A stretch of DNA of 64,000 nt from Prevotella merdae (GCF_900290275.1 NZ_LT985324.1:1232776-1296775); one strand, 5' to 3'. Shown: positions 24,585 to 33,690, counted from the stretch's first letter. Translations and numbers: made by a program. The notes: generated from the letters alone by a model not told the origin.

Positions 24585-24908
24585 AGACAGAAGAACATGA
24601 GAACATGGGGATTGCTTGCGGGGATAAGACAGAAGAACAGAAGAACATGGGGATTGCTTGCGAGGATAAGACAGAAGAACAGAAGAACATGGGGATTGCT
24701 TGCGAGGGGTAAGACAGGAGAACAGAAGAACATGGGGATTGTTTGCGAGGGGTAAGACAGGAGGACATGAGAACATGGGGATTGCTTGCGAGGGGTAAGA
24801 CAGGAGAACAGGAGAACATGGGGATTGCTTGCGAGGGATAAGACAGGAGAACAGAAGAACATGGGGATTGCTTGCGGGGGGGGTAAGACATAAGAACAGA
24901 AGAACATG
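24585..24908. repeat. Minisatellite array 1: about 7.5 units of 43 bases
   Basis: Seven full units of about 43 bases and one partial one. The consensus starts AAGACAGGAGAACAGAAGAA and continues CATGGGGATTGCTTGCGAGG. Units differ by a few substitutions and small indels. No reading frame makes sense. The region 24251-24584 before it has no gene I can support. Confidence 0.9.
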
Positions 24909-24924
24909 TTTTATCCCTCAACCA

Positions 24925-25225
24925 AAGAACATGTTCTTCTGTTCTCATGTCTTTCAAAAAAAACTTGTTCTTCTGTTCTTATGTCTTTCAAAAAAAACAT
25001 GTTCTTCTGTTCCCATGTCTTTCAAAAAACTTGTTCTTCTGTTCTCATGTCTTTCAAAAAAACTTGTTCTTCTGTTCTTATGTCTTTCAAAAAACTTGTT
25101 CTTCTGTTCTCATGTCTTTCAAAAAAAATTGTTCTTCTGTTCCCATGTCTTTCAAAAAAACTTGTTCTTCTGTTCTCATGTCTTTCAAAAAAACTTGTTC
25201 TTCTGTTCTCATGTCTTTCAAAAAA
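24925..25225. repeat. Minisatellite array 2: about 9 units of 33 bases, facing array 1
   Basis: Nine units of 32-34 bases with consensus CTTGTTCTTCTGTTCTCATG followed by TCTTTCAAAAAA. The core is the reverse complement of the GACATGAGAACAGAAGAAC core of array 1, so the two arrays form a giant inverted repeat of about 300 bases per arm with a short centre at 24909-24924. It ends 20 bases before the serS promoter. Confidence 0.9.
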
Positions 25226-25246
25226 TAGAAAATAAAGAGTAAAAAA

Positions 25247-25277
25247 TTGCCGTAAATAGAAAAAATATGTAATTTTG
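25247..25277 (+). promoter_or_regulatory. serS promoter
   Basis: TTG at 25247-25249, exactly 20 bases, TAATTTTG at 25270-25277. The serS start lies 52 bases downstream. Confidence 0.8.
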
Positions 25278-25328
25278 TAGTCTGAATAAAAACATAACAA
25301 CGCATATTAATATTTAACTATTTAGCAT

Positions 25329-26618
25329 ATGCTTACACTTAAACTCATCAGTGAGGAAACTGAACGTGTTATCAAAGGCTTGAACAAGAAGCACTTTGCT
25401 GGTGCTGAGGAAGCCATTAAGGAAGTTCTCGCTATAGACAAACGTCGCCGCGAGACACAGCAGGAACTTGACCAGAACCTGTCGGACGCAAAGAAGTTGG
25501 CAGCACAGATTGGTGCTCTTATGAAGCAGGGTAACAAGCAGGAGGCTGACGAAATCAAAGCTAAGGTTGCCGCTATTAAGGAGGCAAACAAGGCATTGGA
25601 AGAGACAAAGGCCCAGGCAGAGAAGGACTTGATAGCCAAGCTCTGCACTATACCAAACATTCCTAACGACGATGTACCAGAGGGTAAAGACGCAAACGAC
25701 AACGTTGTTGTTAAGGAAGGTGGCGAAATGCCTAACCTTCCAGAGGACGCTTTATGCCACTGGGACTTGTGCAAGAAGTTTAATCTTATAGACTTCGACC
25801 TTGGTGTAAAGATTACCGGTGCCGGATTCCCTGTATACATTGGCAAGATGGCTCGCTTGCAGCGTGCACTTGAGGCTTTCTTCCTTGAGGAGGCTCGCAA
25901 GAGCGGATACCTTGAGGTACAGCCTCCATACGTTGTTAACGAAGCTTCGGGTTACGGTACAGGTCAGCTGCCTGACAAGGAAGCACAGATGTACCAGTGC
26001 CAGTTGGACAACCTCTACCTTATTCCAACAGCCGAGGTTCCGGTAACCAACATCTTCCGTGATGAGATTTTGGACGAGAAGGATCTGCCTATCAAGCGTT
26101 GTGCTTATTCGGCTTGCTTCCGTCGCGAGGCCGGATCGTATGGCAAGGATGTGCGCGGATTGAACCGTCTGCACCAGTTTGACAAGGTTGAGATTGTGCG
26201 CATTGACAAGCCTGAACACTCATACAAGTCGCTTGACGAGATGCTTGAGCATGTTGAGGGTCTGCTGAAGAAGCTTGAGCTGCCTTACCACATCCTACGT
26301 TTGTGTGGTGGCGACATGAGCTTCACATCTGCTATATGCTACGACTTCGAGGTATGGAGCGCAGCACAGAAGCGCTGGTTGGAGGTTTCTTCGGTATCTA
26401 ACTTCGAGAGTTATCAGGCCAACCGCTTGCACTGCCGCTACCGCAATGCAGAGACAAGAAAGATTGAGCTTTGCCACACTCTTAACGGATCGGCACTTGC
26501 TTTGCCACGTATCGTGGCTGCCATCATCGAGAACAATCAGACACCAGAGGGTATACGCGTGCCTAAGGTACTCGTGCCATACTGTGGCTTTGAGATGCTT
26601 GATGACAAGAACTTCTAA
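25329..26618 (+). CDS. serS: Seryl-tRNA synthetase
   Basis: 429 residues, normal length. The N-terminal antiparallel coiled coil that holds the tRNA-Ser long arm spans about 30-105 (AIKEVLAIDKRRRETQQELD onward). Class II motifs are present: TGQLPDKEAQMYQ before motif 2, the FRREAGSYGKD motif 2 loop, and GSALALPRIVAAIIENNQ as motif 3. The enzyme charges tRNA-Ser (and tRNA-Sec where present) with serine in the cytoplasm. Single-gene unit, with its own promoter and a terminator after it. Rich in G/C at third positions compared with the accessory region before it. Confidence 0.97.
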   Translation: MLTLKLISEETERVIKGLNKKHFAGAEEAIKEVLAIDKRRRETQQELDQNLSDAKKLAAQIGALMKQGNKQEADEIKAKVAAIKEANKALEETKAQAEKDLIAKLCTIPNIPNDDVPEGKDANDNVVVKEGGEMPNLPEDALCHWDLCKKFNLIDFDLGVKITGAGFPVYIGKMARLQRALEAFFLEEARKSGYLEVQPPYVVNEASGYGTGQLPDKEAQMYQCQLDNLYLIPTAEVPVTNIFRDEILDEKDLPIKRCAYSACFRREAGSYGKDVRGLNRLHQFDKVEIVRIDKPEHSYKSLDEMLEHVEGLLKKLELPYHILRLCGGDMSFTSAICYDFEVWSAAQKRWLEVSSVSNFESYQANRLHCRYRNAETRKIELCHTLNGSALALPRIVAAIIENNQTPEGIRVPKVLVPYCGFEMLDDKNF

Positions 26619-26636
26619 ATAGAAAGACAAGGAGAG

Positions 26637-26686
26637 GAGCCAAAAAAAGGAGCTAAACTTCCAATTACTTCTTTTTTTGGCTCTTT
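26637..26686 (+). terminator. Terminator after serS
   Basis: GAGCCAAAAAAAG (26637-26649) pairs with CTTTTTTTGGCTC (26671-26683) and is followed by TTTGCC. Confidence 0.8.
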
Positions 26687-26782
26687 GCCTTACCAGCCCA
26701 CTACTACATTATTCTTAATAGTCTTTCGCCTACTCTACTAAACAATATCAAATCCTAACTTTAAACAATAACATTACCGCCC

Positions 26783-29137
26783 ATGAACAAAATCGTATTG
26801 AAAAAGCAGTTCTCTGAGAAGGTATTCCTTTTTGAGATTGAAGCCCCATTGATTGCAAAGAGCCGTAAGGCAGGCAACTTTATAATCGTCCGCGTTGGCG
26901 ATAATGGCGAGCGTGTGCCTCTGACCATTGCCGATGCCGACATAAAACGTGGTACTATAACCATTGTTGTACAAAAGGTCGGCCTGTCGTCTACTAAGCT
27001 GTGTAGCCTTAACGAGGGCGACTACATAACAGACGTAGTTGGTCCGCTTGGAAATCCTACACATATTGAGAATTATGGTACGGTGGTTTGTGCTGGCGGT
27101 GGCGTTGGAGTTGCTCCAATGTTGCCTATTATACGCGCCCTGAAAGCTGCTGGCAACCGTGTGCTTTCGGTTATAGCAGGACGCAGCAAAGACCTTGTTA
27201 TACTGGAGGATGAGGTAAGAGAGAGCAGCGACGAACTTATAATCATGACCGATGATGGTTCGTACGGAGAGAAGGGTGTAGTGACTATAGGTATAGAGAA
27301 ATTTATAAATCAGGAGGAGCATGTGGACAAGGTGTTTGCCATTGGTCCTCCGATAATGATGAAGTTCTGTTGCCTGATGGCGCAGAAATATAATATCCCT
27401 GTTGAGGTATCATTGAACACCATCATGGTTGACGGTACTGGCATGTGCGGAGCTTGCCGTCTGTCGATAGGAGGCAAAACTAAGTTTGTATGTATTGACG
27501 GACCTGAGTTTGACGGAGCACTTGTTGACTGGGACGAGATGTTTAAACGTATGGGAACTTTCCGTGATGCCGAGCGCGAGGAAATGGAACATTATGAGGA
27601 ACATCTGCGCGGTGTGGAGAAGAAGACAGAGACATGCGGATGTGAGACATGTATGGATGTTGAGCCCACCAATGAGACAATAGAACAGCTGATAGACCGT
27701 GATGCAGAATGGCGTAAGACATTACGCGCTGCCATGAAACCCGCAGAACGCAAGGCTATAGAACGTGTGCAAATGCCTGAGCTTGACCCTGTATATCGTG
27801 CGACAACACGAACCGAAGAGGTGAACAAGGGACTGACTAAGGAGATGGCCATACGTGAGGCTCACCGTTGTCTGGACTGCGGCAAGCCGGCATGCGTGGA
27901 AGGATGTCCGGTGAACATCAACATACCATCGTTTATAAAAAACATAGAGCGTGGACAGTTCCTTGCTGCTGCCAAGGTATTGAAGAGCACCTCTGCCCTA
28001 CCAGCTGTATGCGGCCGTGTTTGTCCGCAGGAGAAGCAATGCGAGAGCAAGTGTATACACCTGAAAATGAACGAGCCTGCTGTGGCTATTGGATATCTGG
28101 AACGCTTTGCAGCCGATTTTGAGCGCGAGAGCGGAAATATAGCTGTGCCCGATATGGCTAAGAAGAACGGCATAAAGGTGGCAGTTGTAGGAAGCGGCCC
28201 TTCGGGATTGAGCTTTGCCGGAGATATGGCTAAGAAGGGTTATGAGGTGCATGTGTTTGAGGCTCTGCACGAGATTGGCGGTGTGCTGAAATATGGTATC
28301 CCTGAATTCCGCCTGCCTAACCGTATTGTGGATGTTGAGATAGACAACTTGAAGAAGATGGGTGTGGAGTTTACTACCGACTGCATCATTGGCAAGACAA
28401 TAACGACCGACGAGCTGGAAGCTGAAGGATATAAGGGCATATTCGTAGGTTCGGGTGCCGGTCTGCCAAACTTCATGGGCATAAAGGGCGAGAATGCATT
28501 GAACATTATGTCGTCTAACGAGTACCTTACACGTGTGAACCTTATGGACGCAGCCAATCCGCTGACAGATACACCTATTAATATAGGTAAGAGTGTGCTG
28601 GTAGTAGGTGGCGGCAATACTGCAATGGACTCATGCCGTACAGCTAAGCGCTTGGGCGGAGACGTAACCTTGGTGTACCGCCGTTCGGAGGCTGAGATGC
28701 CAGCACGTCTTGAGGAAGTAAAGCATGCCAAGGAAGAGGGAATACACTTCCTTACACTGCACAACCCGATAGAATATATTGCCGACGATAAGGGCGCCGT
28801 TAAGGCTGCCGTGCTTCAGGTAATGGAGCTTGGAGAACCCGACGCAAGCGGACGCCGCAGTCCGGTGCCTGTAGAAGGCAAGACGGTTACGATGGAGGTA
28901 GACCAGGTGATTGTGGCTGTAGGTGTATCGCCTAACCCACTTGTGCCAAACTCTATCAAGGGTCTGGAACTTGGAAGAAAGAATACTATTGCCGTAAATG
29001 ACAAGATGCAGAGCTCGCGTCCTGAGATATTCGCAGGCGGTGACATAGTACGCGGAGGCGCTACTGTGATACTTGCTATGGGAGATGGAAGAAGAGCGGC
29101 AGCGGCGATGGATGAAAGATTGAGAAATAATAAATGA
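26783..29137 (+). CDS. Fused ferredoxin-NADP reductase-like / glutamate-synthase-small-subunit-like flavoprotein (NfnAB-type)
   Basis: 784 residues. Residues 1-280 equal the NfnA/PyrK-type half: the FAD site ERVPLTIADAD, the nucleotide loop GGGVGVAPMLPI, and a [2Fe-2S] site with GTGMCGACR and a later FVCIDGPEF. From about 330 comes the GltD/NfnB-like half: CLDCGKPACVEGCPVN and CGRVCPQEKQCESKC ([4Fe-4S] ligands), an FAD fold VVGSGPSGLSFAGDMAKKG, and an NADP fold VVGGGNTAMDSCRTAKRLGG. Nfn enzymes balance NADH, NADPH and ferredoxin by electron bifurcation. In Bacteroidales the two halves are commonly one polypeptide. Cytoplasmic. A dihydroorotate or glutamate-synthase role is less likely because no partner is adjacent. 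Confidence 0.88.
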   Translation: MNKIVLKKQFSEKVFLFEIEAPLIAKSRKAGNFIIVRVGDNGERVPLTIADADIKRGTITIVVQKVGLSSTKLCSLNEGDYITDVVGPLGNPTHIENYGTVVCAGGGVGVAPMLPIIRALKAAGNRVLSVIAGRSKDLVILEDEVRESSDELIIMTDDGSYGEKGVVTIGIEKFINQEEHVDKVFAIGPPIMMKFCCLMAQKYNIPVEVSLNTIMVDGTGMCGACRLSIGGKTKFVCIDGPEFDGALVDWDEMFKRMGTFRDAEREEMEHYEEHLRGVEKKTETCGCETCMDVEPTNETIEQLIDRDAEWRKTLRAAMKPAERKAIERVQMPELDPVYRATTRTEEVNKGLTKEMAIREAHRCLDCGKPACVEGCPVNINIPSFIKNIERGQFLAAAKVLKSTSALPAVCGRVCPQEKQCESKCIHLKMNEPAVAIGYLERFAADFERESGNIAVPDMAKKNGIKVAVVGSGPSGLSFAGDMAKKGYEVHVFEALHEIGGVLKYGIPEFRLPNRIVDVEIDNLKKMGVEFTTDCIIGKTITTDELEAEGYKGIFVGSGAGLPNFMGIKGENALNIMSSNEYLTRVNLMDAANPLTDTPINIGKSVLVVGGGNTAMDSCRTAKRLGGDVTLVYRRSEAEMPARLEEVKHAKEEGIHFLTLHNPIEYIADDKGAVKAAVLQVMELGEPDASGRRSPVPVEGKTVTMEVDQVIVAVGVSPNPLVPNSIKGLELGRKNTIAVNDKMQSSRPEIFAGGDIVRGGATVILAMGDGRRAAAAMDERLRNNK

Positions 29138-29148
29138 TAAAAAAAAGA

Positions 29149-29200
29149 GGGAGGGTGGCAAACTTCCTTTAACTCCCATTTTACCACCCCCTCCTTTTTA
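29149..29200 (+). terminator. Terminator after the NfnAB-type gene
   Basis: GGGAGGGTGG (29149-29158) pairs with CCACCCCCTCC (29184-29194) and is followed by TTTTTAAAA. Confidence 0.75.
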
Positions 29201-29214
29201 AAACAAAACAAAAC

Positions 29215-29580
29215 ATGTCAGGATTCTACACAATTATTTTACTTATACTATCTAACATATTCATGACTCTTGCATGGTATGGTCATTTAAAACTACAACA
29301 GACAGGCGTGTCGAGCAATTGGCCATTGATAGGCGTAATAGCTTTCTCGTGGGGTATTGCCTTCTTTGAATATTGCTGTCAGGTGCCAGCCAACCGCATA
29401 GGATTTCAGGGTAATGGCGGTCCATTCTCGTTGGTGCAGCTAAAGGTGGTGCAAGAGTGCATCAGTCTTATTGTGTTTGCCCTTATTGCAAACATAATGT
29501 TCCAGGGCGAGACACTGAAATGGAACCACTTGCTTGCCTTCGTGTTCATCATTGCAGCCGTTTATCTGGTGTTTAAGTAA
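29215..29580 (+). CDS. DMT-superfamily small membrane protein, DUF486
   Basis: 121 residues with four membrane helices. The DUF486 pattern is clear: LILSNIFMTLAWYGHLK, AFFEYCCQVPANRIGF and FSLVQLKVVQECISL. These are half-size drug/metabolite-transporter-like proteins whose substrate is unknown. The stop (29580) is 13 bases before the start of the thiolase gene, so the two are probably co-transcribed. Confidence 0.85.
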   Translation: MSGFYTIILLILSNIFMTLAWYGHLKLQQTGVSSNWPLIGVIAFSWGIAFFEYCCQVPANRIGFQGNGGPFSLVQLKVVQECISLIVFALIANIMFQGETLKWNHLLAFVFIIAAVYLVFK

Positions 29581-29593
29581 TGGAGCAGAACCA

Positions 29594-30337
29594 ATGAGAA
29601 CCCGAGAGCAAATACTAAACCACATGATATATCAGCGTTTTCAGAAAGCGTTGACCGAATATGCAATGCTGTCCGACGGCGACAGAATACTGATAGGACT
29701 GTCGGGTGGCAAGGACTCGTTATGCCTTCTTGAGATGCTTGGCCGCAGACAACGCATAATAAAGCCACGTATTGAGGTAGAGGCAATACATGTGAGGATG
29801 GAGAATATAAAGTATGAGTCGGACACATCGTATCTGGAAGCCTTTGCCGAGAAGCACGGTGTGAGGTTGCACATTGTGACAACATCGTTTGACGACACAA
29901 AGAAGACAGACAAACCAGCCTGTTTCCTATGCTCATGGCATAGACGCAAGGCTCTGTTCAGATTTGCACAAGACAACGGGTTCAATAAAATTGCTCTGGG
30001 GCATCATATGGACGACATCATACACACGGCAATGCTAAACCAATTCTACCAAGGATCGTTCTCGACAATGCCTGTTGTAATGCAGATGGAGAAAATGCCG
30101 CTGACCATCATACGCCCCTTATGCCTATTGATAGAGAAAGACATAAAAGAGTATGCCGAACTGTGCGGATACAAGAAGCAGGTGAAACTGTGTCCGTACG
30201 AGAAAGCATCGAACAGAACTGACATGAAGCGGATGTTTGAGGAGATAGAAAAAATAAATCCGGAGGCACGCTACTCGGTATGGCATGCGCTGGAGAAAGA
30301 AGGAAAACTAAAAAAATTGGAAACAGTGTCTCTATAA
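29594..30337 (+). CDS. TtcA-family tRNA 2-thiolation enzyme
   Basis: I choose ATG 29594 (MRTREQILNHMIYQRFQ), as the frame upstream overlaps the previous gene. 247 residues: PP-loop SGGKDSLCLLE near 36-46, the CFLCSWHRR Cys pair near 117-120, GHHMDDIIHTAM, and a third Cys in KLCPYEKAS. Three Cys of this layout hold the [4Fe-4S] cluster of TtcA, which puts sulphur on cytidine 32 of tRNAs. TtcA is otherwise close to TilS and MnmA-like PP-loop enzymes, but these lack the Cys set. The last 19 bases are also the 3' end of the RNase P RNA on the other strand. Confidence 0.83.
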   Translation: MRTREQILNHMIYQRFQKALTEYAMLSDGDRILIGLSGGKDSLCLLEMLGRRQRIIKPRIEVEAIHVRMENIKYESDTSYLEAFAEKHGVRLHIVTTSFDDTKKTDKPACFLCSWHRRKALFRFAQDNGFNKIALGHHMDDIIHTAMLNQFYQGSFSTMPVVMQMEKMPLTIIRPLCLLIEKDIKEYAELCGYKKQVKLCPYEKASNRTDMKRMFEEIEKINPEARYSVWHALEKEGKLKKLETVSL

Positions 30338-30705
30338 GCCGGGTTCTGTTTCTTCCCAACCCTTACGGACAAGGAAGCCTTCTGTCATTTATCTACTCCG
30401 TAAGTCACCCTACGGCTCTAGCATTCTACCCTCCACCGTCACATAGGTCGGACGGGACGCCCTCAAACGATGGTATACATGAACTTGCAGCCCCCAGATG
30501 GTACAGCCCGATGATCACCCATCGGCTGGTAGTCTCTTACACTACCTTCTCACCCTTACCGTACTAAAGCACGGCGGTTATTTTCTTCTACCGACACCTG
30601 CCGTCACCGACAGCTTCTACTTTCGGAAGTGGGGTTCCCTATGCTGCCCGGACTTTCCTCTTCCACACCAATGTGTGGCAGCGACAGAACCGAGACACTG
30701 TTTCC
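30319..30705 (-). ncRNA. rnpB: RNase P RNA
   Basis: Reads 5'-3' on the minus strand with the universal core GAGGAAAGTCCGGGC near the 5' end and AGAACCCGGCTTAT near the 3' end. GGAAACAGTGTCTC at the 5' end pairs fully with GAGACACTGTTTCC at the 3' end to close helix P1 (14 pairs). Length about 387 bases, bacterial type. It is the catalytic RNA that trims tRNA 5' leaders together with RnpA. A run of T follows on the minus strand (30312-30318). It overlaps the end of the TtcA-type gene by 19 bases. Confidence 0.95.
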
Positions 30706-30714
30706 AACGGATTG

Positions 30715-30746
30715 CAAAGGTACTGCTATTTGGCAAGACCACAAAA
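30715..30746 (-). promoter_or_regulatory. rnpB promoter
   Basis: Minus strand: TTTTG (30746-30742), 19 bases, TACCTTTG (30722-30715). RNA start would be near 30706, matching the predicted 5' end. Confidence 0.8.
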
Positions 30747-30878
30747 TAATTGATAATTTATTTTTCTTTTCGGCTTGTTTATGTCTTTGAAAACAAAAGT
30801 AAAAATCGTTCCGTTTATCTCTAACAGCCGTTAATATGTTAAATTAGAGTGTTAAAATGGGATAAAGATATATGCCAA

Positions 30879-30912
30879 TTTGACACTTTAACAAATATTG
30901 CGTCTATATTTG
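30879..30912 (+). promoter_or_regulatory. Likely htrA promoter
   Basis: TATATTTG at 30905-30912 with TTTG at 30879-30882, spacing 22 bases, slightly long. The start codon lies 138 bases further on, so a leader of about 130 bases exists. The rest of 30747-30878 shows nothing specific. Confidence 0.5.
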
Positions 30913-31050
30913 CAACCACAAAACAAGAAACGCTATTGTTTTAACACAACAACAGCCATATCAGACCGCAATATGTCAGAATGGCTAATAGCGTAGACAT
31001 AGAGAGTAAAAATAGGAATAATAATAAAACAAGTAAAATAAATAAGGATT

Positions 31051-32520
31051 ATGAAGAAGTATTCTAATTATTTTGTTGCGGCATTGAGCGTTATTGCCCT
31101 TGCCTTCTCAACTGGAACATTGATTAAGGTAAATGCCTCGCCTGCCGCTTTGGCTGCTGTACCGGCACAACCTGTAGACCTGACATACGCTGCAGAAAAG
31201 TCGCTGCCTTCTGTTGTGCATATTCTAAGCACAAAGAACTCGAAAGTGCAGACCGTGGAGGTGCAGAGCGATCCGTTCTCTGATTTCTTCTCAGACCCAT
31301 TTGGATTCTTTGGCAATCCTAACCAAGGCAATGGAGGCAAGCAGAAGAGAAGCGTGCGCACTCCGAAGCAGCAGGGTTCGGGCTCGGGCGTTATCATCTC
31401 TAATGATGGATATATCGTAACAAACAACCATGTTGTGGCAGATGCAGATGAGCTCACTGTTACATTGAACGACAACAAGGAGTATTCGGCTCGTATCATT
31501 GGTACTGACAAGACTACCGACCTTGCACTTATAAAGATTGACGGAAAGAACCTCCCGGCTATCACTATCGCTAATAGCGAGAACATCAAGGTTGGTGAGT
31601 GGGTACTGGCTGTAGGCAACCCATTCAATCTTACCAATACCGTAACAGCTGGTATAGTAAGTGCTAAGGGACGCTCATTGTATCAGAATGGTGTGGAATC
31701 GTTTATCCAGACTGATGCTGCAATCAATCCGGGCAACTCGGGTGGTGCATTGGTAAACACTCGCGGCGAACTTATCGGTATCAATGCTATGCTTTACTCG
31801 CAAACAGGATCGTTCAGCGGATATGGTTTTGCCATTCCTACATCTATTATGAATAAGGTGGTGGACGACCTGAAGAAATATGGTACTGTACAGCGTGCCG
31901 TTATTGGCATTCAGGGCTCTGATGTAAAGAACTATGTTGATGCACAGAAGGATCAGGGCAAGGACATAGACCTCGGAACAATGGAAGGTATATATGTAGC
32001 TAAGGTAACAGAAGAGAGTGCTGCAGAGGAAGCAGGACTGAAGGAAGGCGACGTTATTACCGCTATTGACGGCAAGGAAGTAAACAAGATGGCTGACCTG
32101 CAAGAGTACTTGGCAAAGAAGCGTCCTGGCGACAAGGTATCTATATCTTACTTGCGCGACAAGAAGAAGTCGACAAAGACTGTTACATTGAAGAATGAGC
32201 AAGGCAATACTCAGGTTGTGAAGAAGGCTGACCTTGATGTATTGGGTGGCAACTTCCGTGCTATCACCGATAACCAGAAGCAGCAGTTCAATATTGGCTA
32301 TGGTCTTGAGGTATTGAAGGTGAACGCCGGCAAGCTTAAGAATGCAGGTATCACAAAGGGATTCATCATCCAGCGTGTAAACGACAGCGCTATCAAGACT
32401 ATCGATGACTTGCAGAATGTAGTGAAGGAAGCTTCTACAAGCAAAGACCCTGTACTATATATCCAGGGTATTTATCCTACAGGCAAGAAGGCATACTTTG
32501 CTGTTCCGCTTGAGGACTAA
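31051..32520 (+). CDS. degP: DegP/HtrA-type periplasmic serine protease
   Basis: 489 residues. Signal sequence at 1-30 (YFVAALSVIALAFSTGTL). Trypsin-like domain with triad His127 (TNNHVV), Asp157 (TTDLALI) and Ser230 (NPGNSGGAL). A Gly/Asn-rich loop at 80-100 is typical of the LA loop. Two PDZ domains follow (about 280-370, with GDVITAIDGKEVNKMADLQEY, and about 400-480, with GFIIQRVNDSAIKTIDDLQ). It degrades or refolds damaged envelope proteins. Complete, with its own promoter and terminator. Confidence 0.95.
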   Translation: MKKYSNYFVAALSVIALAFSTGTLIKVNASPAALAAVPAQPVDLTYAAEKSLPSVVHILSTKNSKVQTVEVQSDPFSDFFSDPFGFFGNPNQGNGGKQKRSVRTPKQQGSGSGVIISNDGYIVTNNHVVADADELTVTLNDNKEYSARIIGTDKTTDLALIKIDGKNLPAITIANSENIKVGEWVLAVGNPFNLTNTVTAGIVSAKGRSLYQNGVESFIQTDAAINPGNSGGALVNTRGELIGINAMLYSQTGSFSGYGFAIPTSIMNKVVDDLKKYGTVQRAVIGIQGSDVKNYVDAQKDQGKDIDLGTMEGIYVAKVTEESAAEEAGLKEGDVITAIDGKEVNKMADLQEYLAKKRPGDKVSISYLRDKKKSTKTVTLKNEQGNTQVVKKADLDVLGGNFRAITDNQKQQFNIGYGLEVLKVNAGKLKNAGITKGFIIQRVNDSAIKTIDDLQNVVKEASTSKDPVLYIQGIYPTGKKAYFAVPLED

Positions 32521-32551
32521 ATAATAACAAGGTTATTTAGTTACAATAAAA

Positions 32552-32591
32552 AGGAGGCACGGGAAGACAATACCGTGCCTCCTGTTTTTTT
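32552..32591 (+). terminator. Terminator after the HtrA-type gene
   Basis: AGGAGGCACGG (32552-32562) pairs perfectly with CCGTGCCTCCT (32573-32583), followed by GTTTTTTT. Confidence 0.9.
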
Positions 32592-32602
32592 GTAATCTTA
32601 AG

Positions 32603-32695
32603 AAAAAACATGTCCTTCTGTTCTCATGTCTTAAAAAAAAAACATGTTCTCCTGTTCTTATGTCCTAAAAAACATGTTCTCTTGTCTTAAAACAT
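32603..32695. repeat. Three degenerate units of the 24.9-kb minisatellite
   Basis: AACATGTCCTTCTGTTCTCATG and two shorter copies (ACATGTTCTCCTGTTCTTAT, ACATGTTCTCTTGTCTT), separated by A-runs, match the core of array 2. They stand between the HtrA terminator and the rpoD promoter, again just upstream of a housekeeping promoter. Confidence 0.8.
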
Positions 32696-32728
32696 TCTCC
32701 GTACAACACTAAAATAAGCAAGGAAAAA

Positions 32729-32760
32729 TTTGCGTCAACCAATATATTTGGTTAAATTTG
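32729..32760 (+). promoter_or_regulatory. rpoD promoter
   Basis: TTTG at 32729-32732, 20 bases, TAAATTTG at 32753-32760. Confidence 0.8.
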
Positions 32761-32826
32761 CAGATGAATGTAGATATACATGCGCCCCAACAATAATCAA
32801 TAAAATCCCTAAAAAGACAACACTTA

Positions 32827-33690
32827 ATGAGACAACTGAAAATCACAAAATCGATAACCAATCGAGAGAATGCCTCTCTTGACAAGTATCTGCAAGAAAT
32901 AGGCCACGAGGAACTCATCTCCGTAGAAGAGGAGGCTGAGTTGGCTCGCCGTATAAAAAATGGTGACCGCAAGGCATTGGAGAAACTTACCAAAGCTAAC
33001 TTGCGCTTTGTTGTCTCTGTTGCAAAACAATATCAGAACCAAGGATTGTCCCTACCCGACCTTATCAACGAAGGCAACATTGGTTTGCTGAAAGCTGCTG
33101 AAAAATTTGACGAGACAAGAGGATTTAAATTTATCAGTTATGCTGTATGGTGGATTAGACAAAGTATTCTGCAAGCTATTGCCGAACAGAGTCGTGTAGT
33201 GAGACTGCCACTTAACCAGGTGGGAAGCGTAAACAAGATAAACCGTATACTGAATCAGTTTGAACAGGAAAACGAACGCAGACCAAGTATTGACGAGATA
33301 GCAGACAAGACTGATATTCCGCACGACAAAATAGAGGACGTGCTTAAGGTGAATACACATCAGGTATCGGTTGACGCTCCCGTATCTGATAACGATGCTA
33401 CAAGCATGATTGACTTTATGCAGAGTGACTCGGAACCAGCAACAGACAACCAATTGCTTATGGAATCGTTGCGCGATGAGATTGCTGCCGCACTTACTGT
33501 ACTAAATGAGCGTGAGCGCAATGTTGTGGAAGCTTTCTACGGCATAAACCAACCCGAATGCACAATGGAAGAGATTGGCAAGAAGTATGGCTTGACACGC
33601 GAGCGTGTAAGACAGATTAGGGAGAAGGCGATAAGAAAGCTGAAGCAGAACACCAAGAACAAGATGCTGAAGGCTTATCTTGGAAGATAA
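32827..33690 (+). CDS. rpoD: Primary sigma factor (sigma-70 family, Bacteroidetes type)
   Basis: 287 residues, the usual short length for the Bacteroidetes housekeeping sigma. Region 1.2 starts at LDKYLQEIGHEELIS. Region 2 has RFVVSVAKQYQNQGLSLPDL, NEGNIGLLKAAEKFD and FISYAVWWIRQSILQAI. Region 3 follows. Region 4 carries LNERERNVVEAFYG and EEIGKKYGLTRERVRQIREK. It lacks region 1.1. This is the sigma that reads the TAnnTTTG promoters found all over this window. Monocistronic, single copy here. Confidence 0.97.
   Translation: MRQLKITKSITNRENASLDKYLQEIGHEELISVEEEAELARRIKNGDRKALEKLTKANLRFVVSVAKQYQNQGLSLPDLINEGNIGLLKAAEKFDETRGFKFISYAVWWIRQSILQAIAEQSRVVRLPLNQVGSVNKINRILNQFEQENERRPSIDEIADKTDIPHDKIEDVLKVNTHQVSVDAPVSDNDATSMIDFMQSDSEPATDNQLLMESLRDEIAAALTVLNERERNVVEAFYGINQPECTMEEIGKKYGLTRERVRQIREKAIRKLKQNTKNKMLKAYLGR

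Noticed and set aside
24585..25225. Possible CRISPR array
   Set aside because: Units repeat end to end with no unique spacers, and no cas genes are near.
24526..25242. Several long frames on both strands across the minisatellites
   Set aside because: They are translations of tandem repeats (PHVLLFSCL, KKTCSSVLMSF units) and have no gene signals.
26774..29211. Frames of 130-180 residues opposite the NfnAB-type gene
   Set aside because: All lie against a well-supported gene with clear cofactor motifs.
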